Source of the DNA: Bradyrhizobiaceae bacterium Ga0074131
GTDB lineage: Bacteria; Pseudomonadota; Alphaproteobacteria; Rhizobiales; Xanthobacteraceae
Length of the DNA stretch: 64,000 nucleotides
Reading direction: 5' to 3'
NCBI GenBank assembly: GCA_001464035.1
Contig: LNEC01000014.1
Location: forward strand, 62,001 to 126,000
This document shows, piece by piece, positions 33,252-41,926 of this stretch (positions are counted from its first letter, which is position 1; every line of letters begins with the position of its first letter). Position numbers and translations under genes: made by a program. The notes below the pieces were generated by a model. That model was not told the DNA's origin. It did not search any database and saw nothing but the letters and a program-made list of their open reading frames with translations.

Positions 33252-34133
33252 ATGAAAGCAGCGTTTCTTCCCGACCGGGGCGTCGTTAAAGTCAGCGGTG
33301 AGGACGCCCGCAGCTTTCTCAACGGCCTCGTCACCACGGACGTCACGCTGCTGCGCCCCGGGCTCGGCCGGTTCGGGGCGTTGCTGACGCCGCAGGGCAA
33401 GATAACGGTAGATTTCCTCATCACTGAAGCGCCCGCGGGCCATGGCGGCGGCTTCCTGATCGACTGCCCGCGGGCGCTGGCGCCCGGCCTCGCCGCCAAG
33501 CTCGGCTTCTACAAGCTGCGTGCCAAGGTCGCGGTCGAAAACCTGTCGGACAGCCTCGGCGTGCTGGCGGCCTGGAACGGCGAACCGGCCATCAAGCCCG
33601 ACCTGACCTTTACCGATCCGCGGGCTGGCGCACTGGGCTGGCGAATCCTCGTCCCGGCGGAGCTTGCGCAAAAGGTCGCTGATTTGATCGGCGCGGAACT
33701 GGTCGACAGTCCAGCCTACGACGCGCACCGCATCGCCTGCGGCGTGCCGCGCGGCGGCCTTGACTTCATGTATGGCGACGCATTTCCGCACGAGACCAAC
33801 ATGGACCGCCTGCACGGCGTCGATTTCGACAAGGGCTGTTATGTCGGCCAGGAGGTGGTGTCGCGGATGCAGCATCGCGGCACTGCGCGCACCCGGACCG
33901 TACGCGTCGTTCTGGAGGACTTTTCACCCGAGCCGGGCACCGCGATTCTGGCCGGCGACAAATCGATCGGCACCATGGGTTCGACATCGGGCCAGAACGG
34001 GCTCGCGCTGATCCGGATCGATCGTGCCGCCGACGCGCTTGACGCCGGAATGCCGCTGACCTCGGGCGGCCTCGGCATCCGGCTCGCCGACCCCGACGAC
34101 ATCCGCCCCACCCCGAAGCAGACCGTAGCATGA
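33252..34133 (+). CDS. ygfZ: YgfZ/GcvT-domain Fe-S cluster assembly protein (CAF17-like)
   Basis: This folate-binding protein helps maintain certain [4Fe-4S] enzymes such as the MiaB and radical-SAM class. The family signature K-G-C-Y-x-G-Q-E is present in DFDKGCYVGQEVVSRMQHRG. N-terminal GcvT-like motifs 'SGEDARSFLNGLVTTDV' and 'LLTPQGKITVDFLI' are also present. I start at the ATG at 33252, with GAGA seven to eight bases upstream, giving 293 residues; the frame extends to 33195 without a good signal. Its stop overlaps the next gene's ATG by four bases (ATGA), so they are likely translated together. Confidence 0.93.
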   Translation: MKAAFLPDRGVVKVSGEDARSFLNGLVTTDVTLLRPGLGRFGALLTPQGKITVDFLITEAPAGHGGGFLIDCPRALAPGLAAKLGFYKLRAKVAVENLSDSLGVLAAWNGEPAIKPDLTFTDPRAGALGWRILVPAELAQKVADLIGAELVDSPAYDAHRIACGVPRGGLDFMYGDAFPHETNMDRLHGVDFDKGCYVGQEVVSRMQHRGTARTRTVRVVLEDFSPEPGTAILAGDKSIGTMGSTSGQNGLALIRIDRAADALDAGMPLTSGGLGIRLADPDDIRPTPKQTVA

Positions 34134-34756
34134 CGAAATCGGCGCGCCTGCATGCCGACGGCCTGACGCGGTGCCCGTGGCCCGGCGAAGACCCGTTTTA
34201 CATGGCCTATCACGACACCGAATGGGGCGTGCCGGAATATGACGACCGGGCGCTGTATGAAAAACTGATCCTCGACGGTTTTCAGGCCGGGCTGTCGTGG
34301 ATCACGATCCTGCGCAAGCGCGAGAATTTCCGCAAAGCCTTCGACGACTTCCGGCCCGAGAAGATCGCGCGCTACAGCGAGAAGAAAGTCCACGCGCTGA
34401 TGAACGACGCCGGCATCGTCCGCAATCGCGCCAAGATCGAGGGCGCGATCAACAGCGCCAGGTCCTACCTGAAGATCATGGAAGAAGGCGCTGGCTTCTC
34501 GAAGTTCCTGTGGGATTTCGTCGACGGCAGGCCGAAGGTCAACCATTTCAAGACCACTGCCAGCGTGCCGGCTTCGACGCCGTTGTCGATCAGGATGTCC
34601 AAGGAACTGTCGGCGCGCGGATTCAAGTTCGTCGGTCCGACCATCGTCTACGCCTTCATGCAGGCCACCGGCATGGTCAACGACCATCTGGTTACCTGCT
34701 TTTGCCATCAGGATTGCGCCGGCAAACAACGCAACCTCCGTCTCCAAGCAAGATGA
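34130..34756 (+). CDS. tag: DNA-3-methyladenine glycosylase I
   Basis: This base-excision enzyme removes 3-methyladenine from alkylated DNA. Family motifs are complete: the N-terminal 'RCPWPGEDPFYMAYHDTEWGVP', 'LYEKLILDGFQAGLSWITILRKRENFR', 'FVGPTIVYAFMQATGMVNDHLVTCFCH'. The Cys and His residues at both ends (RCPW, YHDTEWG, DHLVTCFCHQDC) match the Tag zinc site. Length of 208 residues is normal. It overlaps both neighbours by four bases: the YgfZ gene upstream and the HD hydrolase downstream, indicating one translation unit. Confidence 0.95.
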   Translation: MTKSARLHADGLTRCPWPGEDPFYMAYHDTEWGVPEYDDRALYEKLILDGFQAGLSWITILRKRENFRKAFDDFRPEKIARYSEKKVHALMNDAGIVRNRAKIEGAINSARSYLKIMEEGAGFSKFLWDFVDGRPKVNHFKTTASVPASTPLSIRMSKELSARGFKFVGPTIVYAFMQATGMVNDHLVTCFCHQDCAGKQRNLRLQAR

Positions 34757-35367
34757 CGGCGGGGAAACCACCCGCGGTCACATCCCCCCGGGTTTGGCAG
34801 CGGATGCTGTCGGGACGCCGGCTCGATCTGCTCGATCCCTCGCCGCTGGATATCGAGATCGCCGATATCGCCCACGGCCTGGCGCGGGTCGCGCGCTGGA
34901 ACGGGCAGACCGGCGGGGCGCATATCTTTTCGGTGGCGCAGCACACACTGCTGGTCGAGGCCGTGCTGCGCCAGCAGAAGCCGCGGATCGATGTCAGCTT
35001 TCGGCTGGCGGCATTGCTGCACGATGCGCCGGAATATGTCATCGGCGACATGATATCGCCGTTCAAGGCGGTGCTCGGCGGCGACTACAAGTCGGTGGAG
35101 AAACGGCTGCTGGCGGCCATCCACATCCGCTTCGGGTTGCCGCCCGAACTGGCGGACCACATCACGCAGGCGATCAAGGCCGCCGACCGGGGTGCGGCCT
35201 ATCTCGAGGCGACCGAACTGGCCGGCTTCGCGCAGGCCGAGGCGAAACGCCTGTTCGGCAGGGATCCCGGCCTGCCGCCGGCGATGCAGCAGGACTACCT
35301 GACGCCATGGACAGCGGCCAAGGCCGAGAAACGTTTTTTGGCGCGGTTCGAAACATTGCACACTTGA
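34753..35367 (+). CDS. HD-domain phosphohydrolase (YfbR-like)
   Basis: This metal-dependent phosphohydrolase of 204 residues starts at ATG 34753, within the ATGA stop of the glycosylase gene. HD-domain ligands are visible: His in FSVAQHTLLVE, the His-Asp pair in AALLHDAPEYVIGDMISPFK, and a later Asp in KAADRGAAYLEATEL. The sequence 'TGGAHIFSVAQHTLLVEAVL' is typical of YfbR-like 5'-deoxynucleotidases, which hydrolyse deoxynucleoside monophosphates. The pairing with a DNA repair glycosylase suggests nucleotide-pool clean-up, but substrate is inference. The long open frame upstream of 34753 is not coding. Confidence 0.88.
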   Translation: MTAGKPPAVTSPRVWQRMLSGRRLDLLDPSPLDIEIADIAHGLARVARWNGQTGGAHIFSVAQHTLLVEAVLRQQKPRIDVSFRLAALLHDAPEYVIGDMISPFKAVLGGDYKSVEKRLLAAIHIRFGLPPELADHITQAIKAADRGAAYLEATELAGFAQAEAKRLFGRDPGLPPAMQQDYLTPWTAAKAEKRFLARFETLHT

Positions 35368-35438
35368 ACATCGATACCCGAACCAGCTTTCACGACCCCG
35401 CATGCGGGCCTATAATCAGGCTGACAAGAAGGACCGCC

Positions 35439-35945
35439 ATGATTCACGTTTGTTCGCTTGCCGCACTTCCCGACACCGTCAAGGCCACCGGCGCCAGCCA
35501 CGTCCTGACGGTGATGGCCAATGTAGCCCAGGTGCAGCGGCCGGAGTCGGTGCTCGAGGCCAATCATCTGAGGGTCCAGATGGACGATATCACCGAGCAC
35601 ATGGACGGCTTTATGGCGCCATCAGACTCGCACATCGAGCAGGTGCTGAATTTCGTGCGCGGCTGGGACCGCCAAGCGCCGCTGGTGGTTCACTGCTATG
35701 CCGGCATCAGCCGCTCGACCGCCAGCGCCTTCGCCGCCGCCTGTCTGCTCAATCCGCATCGCGACGAGATTTCGATTGCGCGGCAAATTCGCGCCGCTTC
35801 GCCGATCGCGTCGCCGAACCGTCTGATCGTCAGCTTGGCGGACCGGGCGTTGGGACGCGAGGGCCGGATGCTGCGCGCGCTCGACGAAATGGGCCCGGGC
35901 AGCATGCTGGTCGAAGGCCGGCCGTTCCGCATAGATCTCGACTGA
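35439..35945 (+). CDS. Tyrosine/dual-specificity phosphatase-like protein
   Basis: This small cytoplasmic protein, 168 residues, has the protein-tyrosine-phosphatase P-loop HCYAGISRSTAS, a perfect HC-x5-R motif, following 'QAPLVVHC'. A possible general-acid Asp lies in VQMDDITEHMDG. The start ATG at 35439 has AAGGA about seven bases upstream. I recall relatives annotated as tyrosine phosphatase family in Rhizobiales. It follows the HD hydrolase by 71 bases. The substrate may be a phosphoprotein, lipid or nucleotide. Confidence 0.87.
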   Translation: MIHVCSLAALPDTVKATGASHVLTVMANVAQVQRPESVLEANHLRVQMDDITEHMDGFMAPSDSHIEQVLNFVRGWDRQAPLVVHCYAGISRSTASAFAAACLLNPHRDEISIARQIRAASPIASPNRLIVSLADRALGREGRMLRALDEMGPGSMLVEGRPFRIDLD

Positions 35946-36081
35946 TGCCATAGCGATCGCGCGGTTGCGCGCCGAGCGGAGATATCGCCCGCTGGTATTG
36001 AACTTTTGCCGCCCCAATTCACACTCACTGGCTGGCAGCAAACCGTAAGCCCCGACGCCGGGCCGATCGGCCGGAGGCTGG

Positions 36082-38769
36082 ATGTTCGATTTGCCGTTCG
36101 ACTTTTTCTCGCTGGTGGTTGCCATCGTCGCACTCATCATCGCCCGCAAGGCATTCAATCAGGTCGCTGGGCTGCGCGCGCGGCTGGACTTGATGGAGGC
36201 CGTGCGGCCGGGGACGACGGCCGCGGCCGCGCCGCCGCCATTGCCGGTTACTCAAGCTCCGGTCGCGCCATCTGCGTCGGACCAAACCCGGATTGGAATC
36301 ACCGAAGAAGAGGCGCGGCCGATTCAGCCCGCAGCCACTTCGCAAGCCGCTACGGGAATGCCTAGGCCGCCGCCGCTTCCGCCAGCGCGACCCGGCTTCG
36401 AGGAGCGCGTCGGCACCCGCTGGGTGGTCTGGGTCGGCGGCCTGACGCTGGCGCTCGGCGGCTTCTTCATGGTGCGCTATTCGATCGAGGCCGGGCTGCT
36501 CAGCGACGCCGTGCGGACTTTCCTCGGCGCCGCCTTCGCACTGGCGCTGCTGGCATCAGGCGAATGGACGAGGCGCAAGGAAAGCATTTCGGCGATTGCA
36601 GCGCTGCCGATCGCCAACATCCCTGCGATCCTCACCGCCGCCGGGACGGCCGTCGCGTTCGCCACGGTCTACGCCGCCTATGCATTGTACGAATTTCTGG
36701 CGCCGGCGACCGCGTTCATTCTGCTCGGCATGGTGGCGCTGGGCACGCTCGCCGCGGCGCTGCTGCACGGCCCGGCGCTGGCCGGCCTCGGCATCGCCGC
36801 CGCCTTCGCCACCCCGGTTCTGGTGTCTTCCAGCAAGCCGGATTTCTGGGCACTCTATATCTATCTCGCCATAGTCACCGCCGCGGCGTTCGGGCTGGCG
36901 CGGATCCGGCTGTGGCGCTGGCTCGCGGTTACCACTCTCGGATTCGCGCTGCTCTGGACCCTGCCCTGCCTGCAATGCGGGCCGTCGATGGTGGGACCGC
37001 ACGCGCTCCATGTGATTGCCGGATTCACCCTCGCCGCGCTGCTCGTGGTATGCGGCTTCCTGTTCGGACCGCCGGCCGATGAAGGCAAGATCGAGGTGTT
37101 CTCATCCGGCTCGCTTGCCGTCTATCTGCTGGGCGCGACCCTGATCGTGCTGAGCAGCGCCCATGCCGATGCCGCCATGGTGGTGTTCGCGATGTTGATC
37201 GCCGGCACGCTGTTCGTCGCGTGGCGCGCGGAAGCGGCCACCGGCGCGGTCGGCGCCGCCGCCGTGCTGGTCTTCGTGGTGTTCGCTGAATGGGCGGTGC
37301 GCGGCAATCCGGACATGCTGGTGCTGCCGGGCGGGCCGTTGCCGGGCATCGGCCCCGCCGCCACCGACAGCGCCGTGATGTTGCATCTCGTTACCGCGGC
37401 GATTTTCGCCGCAGGGTTCGGCGTCGCCGGATTTCTGGTGCAGGGCCGCTCGACCAGCGCCACGATCCCGGTGGTGTGGTCGGCCGCGGCGGTGTTCACA
37501 CCGCTAGCGCTCCTGATCGCGCTGTACGCGCGCATCGCGCAGCTTGATCGCTCGATTCCGTTCGCGATTCTGGCCGTGCTGCTGGCGGCGGCCTATGGCG
37601 CCGCGACGGAAATTCTCACCAGGCGCGACGACCGGCCGGGACTGCCGGTTTCGATCGCGCTGTTCGCCACCGGCGCGCTGGCGGCGCTGGCGCTGGCGCT
37701 TACCTTCGCGCTCGAGAAAGGTTGGCTCACCATCGCGCTGGCACTGATGTCCGTTGGCACCGCGTGGGTCTCGCTGCAGCGGCCGATACCGTTCCTGCGT
37801 TCGCTCGCAGCCATTCTCGCCGGCATCGTGGTGCTGCGGACCGGCTACGAGCCGCGCATCGTCGGCAACCTGGTCGGCGCCACGCCGATCTTCAACTGGC
37901 TGTTATGGGGCTATGGCATTCCGGCGCTGTCGTTCTGGACCGCCGGCGTGTTCCTGCGCCGCCGCGGCGACGACGCGCCGCTGCGAACGGTGGAATCGGC
38001 GGCGATCCTGTTCACGGTGCTGCTGGTGTTCATGGAAATCCGCCATGCCGTCAACGGCGGCGATGTTTACCGCGATGCGGCGGGCCTTGCCGAGGTCGGG
38101 CTGCAGGTCTGCGCGGCGCTGGCGATGGCGATCGGGCTGGAGCGTCTGCGAATCCGCACCGGCAGCATCGTCCACAATATCGCTGCGATCGTGCTTACCT
38201 TGTTTGCCGGCGCAGCCACCGTCTTCGGCCTGATGGTGCTGCAGGCGCCGATCCTGTGGCCGACCGATGTCGGGGGGGCGTTCTTCAACCTGCTGCTGCT
38301 CGGCTATGCCCTGCCGGCGGTGCTGGCGCTGCTATTGTCTTATGCGGTGGCCGGCCGGCGCCCGGCCAGCTATGCCAACACGATCGCCGCAGGCGCGCTG
38401 GTGCTGGCGCTGACCTATGTCACGTTTGAAATCCGCAGGCTCTATCACGGCCCCATTCTTAGCCAAGGCGTGACCACCGATGTCGAGCAGTACACCTACT
38501 CAATCGCCTGGCTGGCGTTCGGCGTGGTGCTGCTCGGCATCGGCATCCTTCTCAATTCGCAGCGCGCCCGCCTCGCCTCCGCGGTCGTGATCGCGCTGAC
38601 GATCCTGAAGGCGTTCCTGATCGATATGTCGACGCTGACGGGCGTCTACCGCGCGCTGTCGTTCATGTGCCTGGGGTTGGTGCTGGTGGCGATCGGCTGG
38701 CTGTATCAGCGCATTCTGTTCCGCCGGCAGGCTACGCCGGCCGCGCCCGTCGCGCAGACGGGTGGATAG
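36082..38769 (+). CDS. DUF2339 polytopic membrane protein
   Basis: A very large inner-membrane protein of 895 residues. A short hydrophobic start (FDLPFDFFSLVVAIVALIIA) and a helical segment are followed by a Pro/Ala-rich linker (about 45-105) and then 'RVGTRWVVWVGGLTLALGGFFMVRYSIEAGLL', the DUF2339 hallmark. The rest is an almost unbroken series of transmembrane helices, about 25 by eye, with 'LTGVYRALSFMCLGLVLVAIGWLYQR' at the end. GGAGG lies a few bases before the ATG. Function unknown; the family is sometimes near cell-envelope genes. Confidence 0.92.
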   Translation: MFDLPFDFFSLVVAIVALIIARKAFNQVAGLRARLDLMEAVRPGTTAAAAPPPLPVTQAPVAPSASDQTRIGITEEEARPIQPAATSQAATGMPRPPPLPPARPGFEERVGTRWVVWVGGLTLALGGFFMVRYSIEAGLLSDAVRTFLGAAFALALLASGEWTRRKESISAIAALPIANIPAILTAAGTAVAFATVYAAYALYEFLAPATAFILLGMVALGTLAAALLHGPALAGLGIAAAFATPVLVSSSKPDFWALYIYLAIVTAAAFGLARIRLWRWLAVTTLGFALLWTLPCLQCGPSMVGPHALHVIAGFTLAALLVVCGFLFGPPADEGKIEVFSSGSLAVYLLGATLIVLSSAHADAAMVVFAMLIAGTLFVAWRAEAATGAVGAAAVLVFVVFAEWAVRGNPDMLVLPGGPLPGIGPAATDSAVMLHLVTAAIFAAGFGVAGFLVQGRSTSATIPVVWSAAAVFTPLALLIALYARIAQLDRSIPFAILAVLLAAAYGAATEILTRRDDRPGLPVSIALFATGALAALALALTFALEKGWLTIALALMSVGTAWVSLQRPIPFLRSLAAILAGIVVLRTGYEPRIVGNLVGATPIFNWLLWGYGIPALSFWTAGVFLRRRGDDAPLRTVESAAILFTVLLVFMEIRHAVNGGDVYRDAAGLAEVGLQVCAALAMAIGLERLRIRTGSIVHNIAAIVLTLFAGAATVFGLMVLQAPILWPTDVGGAFFNLLLLGYALPAVLALLLSYAVAGRRPASYANTIAAGALVLALTYVTFEIRRLYHGPILSQGVTTDVEQYTYSIAWLAFGVVLLGIGILLNSQRARLASAVVIALTILKAFLIDMSTLTGVYRALSFMCLGLVLVAIGWLYQRILFRRQATPAAPVAQTGG

Positions 38770-39035
38770 GCTCGCCTGCCCGTTCTTCCGGGTATCCGTG
38801 AGATCGATCGCGGATTGCCGCGACGCCTGACGCAACGTGAATAACCCCGCCGATCCACGGCGTTGGCCGGGGAATCGGCATGGACATTTTCTGAACACAG
38901 TTTGAAACTCAAAAACGGTATTGCCGCGATGATAATCTTGCCGATATGCCGTAAGAATACAGTGTAAATTCCATTTCGCATGCGCCCGAGGCGCGCCTGG
39001 CGCATCGCGCGTGACGTGTGCACGGAGACCCTGCC

Positions 39036-39560
39036 ATGAGAATGCTCTTTCGCCTGACATGCGCCGTCGTCGCCTGCTCCTTTGTCGGCGCGACCGCTGC
39101 GGCGGCCCAGCCGGCGCCGTTCGGATGCTCTTCAAGTCATCCGGCGAATGCGGCGCAAACCCTGCGCTGCCCGGGCGAGCTGACCATCGTTGCCGAGAAC
39201 GGCGCCAAATTCACCTTGCAGAGCCTCGACAAGTCCGGCGGCGTGAACGGCGTCGATCTGCACAGCAAGGCCCTGCTGGTCGATGTTCCCACGCAGCAGG
39301 GCAAGCGCCGTTTCCAGGTCACCACGCCACAGGCCATCGCCGCGGTACGCGGCACGAAATGGGCCGTCGACGTCCAGGCGACGCGAACATCGGTTCTAGT
39401 CCTGAGAGGTCGGGTCGCGGTGCGGCGGCCGGCCGGCGCCGGCCAGGTGGTGCTCGGCCCGGGCGACGGGGTCGATGTCGATCCGGGGACGGCCGCGCTC
39501 GTGGTCAAGCGCTGGCCGCAGCCGCGTGTCGATGCGCTGCTCGCCCGCCTCGGCCAATGA
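39036..39560 (+). CDS. Exported FecR-domain protein
   Basis: This 174-residue exported protein has a signal peptide (MRMLFRLTCAVVACSFVGATAAAAQ) and a FecR beta domain: 'TLRCPGELTIVAENGAKFTLQ', 'RFQVTTPQAIAAVRGTKWAVDVQATRTSVLVLRGRVAVRR', and 'VVLGPGDGVDVDPGT'. FecR domains in other proteins sense periplasmic signals. The ATG at 39036 has GGAGACC upstream. The CHASE2 cyclase gene begins 20 bases after its stop on the same strand, so the two are almost certainly co-transcribed, and this protein may be a periplasmic partner for the CHASE2 domain. That link is inference. Confidence 0.88.
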   Translation: MRMLFRLTCAVVACSFVGATAAAAQPAPFGCSSSHPANAAQTLRCPGELTIVAENGAKFTLQSLDKSGGVNGVDLHSKALLVDVPTQQGKRRFQVTTPQAIAAVRGTKWAVDVQATRTSVLVLRGRVAVRRPAGAGQVVLGPGDGVDVDPGTAALVVKRWPQPRVDALLARLGQ

Positions 39561-39579
39561 TCTTTGGCAACGATCGCCG

Positions 39580-41454
39580 GTGAACGGCAGGACTCTCCAG
39601 ATCCTGATTGCGCTGGTGCTGTCCGCGCTCTGGGCGCTCACTCTGGGATACGGGCACTGGCGCGGCGACGTTCAGTTTCTCGACCGCGCCGAGGCCGTGC
39701 TGACCGATCTTCGTCTGATCGCACGCGGAGAACGGCCGGCGCCGGATCAGGTCACGATCGTCGCCATCGACGATGACACCGTGGCGAAGCAGGGCGGCTA
39801 TCCGCTGCCGCGCGCCGGTCTTGCCGCGCTCGTCGGCGCGATCGATCGATTGGCACCCCGCGCCGTCGCGGTAGACCTTTTGCTGCTCGACCACAGTTCT
39901 GACCAGGGCGACGCAGCCCTGGCGCTGGCACTCGCCAAACGCCCGACCGTCATCGCCGCGGCGGCGGTGTTCCCGGAGGCGACCCAGCTGATGGACGCAG
40001 GCGAGCATGGGCCGCTGGCGCGTCTGCCGCGGGCGGAAAAATTCCTGCTGCCGCTCCAGGCATTCGCGGACCATGCCGCCATAGGCTTCGTCAACCTGTC
40101 CACGGACAGGTCCGGCACGCCGCGCGGCGTGCCGATGCTGTTTCGAACCCGCGACAAGGTCGAACTGTCGCTGCCGCTCCGTGCCGCGGCGCTGGCGACC
40201 GGCAGCGAGCCGGTGATCGAGGCGGATAGCCTGACGCTGGCAGGGCGTCGCATCCGCACCGACATCGATCATGTTCTGCCGCTCGGGTTCTACGGCCGGC
40301 GCGGTGCGGTCCGCACCGTCAGCGCGGCCTCGGTGCTGGACCAGTCGGTTGCCGGTGAGGCGGTTCGAAACCGCATCGTCGTGATCGGGGCGACCGTCAC
40401 CGGCGGCGGCGATTTCTTTCCGACGCCGTTCGATCCCGTCATGCCGGGCGTCGAGATCATCGCCACCGCCATTTCCCAGCTGATGACGGGAGATGGGCTG
40501 TTGCGTGACCGCTCAACGCGCGCGGCCGACGCTGCCCTCGCCCTCGTGCTGACGCTGTCGCTGGTGGGGCTGCTGTCGTGGCGGCGCAGCGCTGTCGGCC
40601 TGCTGTCGATCGGCGCTGTGCTGCTGATCTGGGCGGCCGCGAATTTCGCGGCGTTCTCGCACGGCATCTGGCTGAGTGCGGCGCTGCCGATCGCTGCGGC
40701 CGCCCCGCCGGCCATCCTGTTCGGCGCGGTGCAGCTCTGGCTGAACCGCCGGCAGGCGCAATACTTCGCCATGAAGAGCGAGTTGCTGCAGCAGTTTCAG
40801 GCGCCGGTGCTTCGAAAGTGGCTGACGCGGAATCCGGAGTTTCTGCTCGAACCCGTCCACCAGGATGCGGCGATCGTCTTCATCGACCTGTCCGGCTTCA
40901 CGTCGCTCAGCGAAACCCTCGGTATGGACGCGGTGCTCGGGATGCTGAAGGAATTCCACATTCTGGTCGACCGCGCGGTGGTGGCACGCGGTGGCGTCGT
41001 CACCAGTTTTCAGGGCGACGGCGCCATGATCCTGTTCGGCCTGCCACAGAGCACGAGCGATGACGCCCGCAATGCCGCGCGGTGCTGCGTCGACCTTTGC
41101 AACCAAGCCGAACGGTGGATCGAAACACTGCCGGCATCGATCGCGTCTCGAACCGGCTTCAAGATCGGCGCCCATTTCGGGCCCATCGTGGCGTCCCGGC
41201 TCGGCGGCGGCAGCTATCAGCACATTACCGCGACGGGCGACAGCGTGAACGTGGCAAGCCGTCTGATGGAGGTTGCCGCGATGCAGGGCGCGGCGCTGGC
41301 CTTGAGCGACGACCTGCTTCGCCGGGCCGGCCCCGACTGCGCCTTGCGGGAGTCCGGCGTTCTCACCGGCCCCAGCGAGACGCGGATCAGGGGACGGGCG
41401 GCCGCGCTGTCGGTCTGGTTCTGGCGAAGCGATTCCACAAAGCGCGACGATTAG
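39580..41454 (+). CDS. CHASE2-domain class III adenylate/guanylate cyclase
   Basis: This membrane-bound nucleotide cyclase has 624 residues from the GTG at 39580, directly before a first transmembrane helix (TLQILIALVLSALWALTLGYG). A periplasmic CHASE2 sensor follows (about 35-320; 'VTIVAIDDDTVAKQGGYPLPR', 'VGFVNL'-type 'AIGFVNLSTDRSGTPRGVPM'), then three transmembrane helices (about 330-400). The C-terminal catalytic domain has both metal aspartates, in AIVFIDLSGFTSLSE and FQGDGAMILFG, and 'ITATGDSVNVASRLMEVA'. It is expected to make cAMP in response to a periplasmic signal. It follows the FecR gene by 20 bases. cAMP versus cGMP cannot be decided by eye. Confidence 0.93.
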   Translation: MNGRTLQILIALVLSALWALTLGYGHWRGDVQFLDRAEAVLTDLRLIARGERPAPDQVTIVAIDDDTVAKQGGYPLPRAGLAALVGAIDRLAPRAVAVDLLLLDHSSDQGDAALALALAKRPTVIAAAAVFPEATQLMDAGEHGPLARLPRAEKFLLPLQAFADHAAIGFVNLSTDRSGTPRGVPMLFRTRDKVELSLPLRAAALATGSEPVIEADSLTLAGRRIRTDIDHVLPLGFYGRRGAVRTVSAASVLDQSVAGEAVRNRIVVIGATVTGGGDFFPTPFDPVMPGVEIIATAISQLMTGDGLLRDRSTRAADAALALVLTLSLVGLLSWRRSAVGLLSIGAVLLIWAAANFAAFSHGIWLSAALPIAAAAPPAILFGAVQLWLNRRQAQYFAMKSELLQQFQAPVLRKWLTRNPEFLLEPVHQDAAIVFIDLSGFTSLSETLGMDAVLGMLKEFHILVDRAVVARGGVVTSFQGDGAMILFGLPQSTSDDARNAARCCVDLCNQAERWIETLPASIASRTGFKIGAHFGPIVASRLGGGSYQHITATGDSVNVASRLMEVAAMQGAALALSDDLLRRAGPDCALRESGVLTGPSETRIRGRAAALSVWFWRSDSTKRDD

Positions 41455-41604
41455 GCGCACCGGCTTCGTCAGGCCGCCCTCGCCGTGTCAGGGATCGCCG
41501 AGCCCAGGATGTTCGTAATCCGGAGCCCACGCCGTACATCGGAAATTGGATCGATCCGCCGGACGTCTGCCGATCGGTCGAACCATCATTTGCGAAGGAC
41601 CACT

Positions 41605-41898
41605 TCACAGACCAGCCTGCATCGAGCGCTTCGCGCCCGATGCAGTCAACAAGGCAAGAGTCAACCGATCGTGCAGGAGTTCCAGTTCACGTAGCAGGCG
41701 CTCACGTACTTTCGGGTCCTGGGTGCCGCACGCTATCGACGTAATCGTTTTCATATCCTTCTCGAAAGACCTTCTGCAAACGTCGATTGTTTGCATGTGA
41801 TCCGCCAACGCCAGAGACAAGGAGGCGATATCGGCGGCATGGCAAGCCGGATCGGTTGTCTTTCCCGACTTCGGTTCGAATTCGACAACATTTCCCAT
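41605..41898 (-). CDS. Small hypothetical protein downstream of chemoreceptor
   Basis: This 97-residue protein has an N-terminus MGNVVEFEPKSGK and then a long helical region (ADIASLSLALADHMQTIDVCRRSFEKDMKTITSIACGTQD, RERLLRELELLHDRLTLALL). It starts 28 bases after the stop of the chemoreceptor gene on the same strand. The ribosome site is weak. No family recognised. The orientation and codon pattern suggest a real gene co-transcribed with the chemoreceptor, but support is modest. Confidence 0.55.
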   Translation of the reverse strand: MGNVVEFEPKSGKTTDPACHAADIASLSLALADHMQTIDVCRRSFEKDMKTITSIACGTQDPKVRERLLRELELLHDRLTLALLTASGAKRSMQAGL

Positions 41899-41926
41899 CG
41901 CCGTGATCTTTCGTGCAGGAGAACCG

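Noticed and set aside
34297..34752. Upstream extension of the HD phosphohydrolase frame
   Set aside because: It lies within the glycosylase gene in another frame; the ATG at 34753 gives the proper family start.
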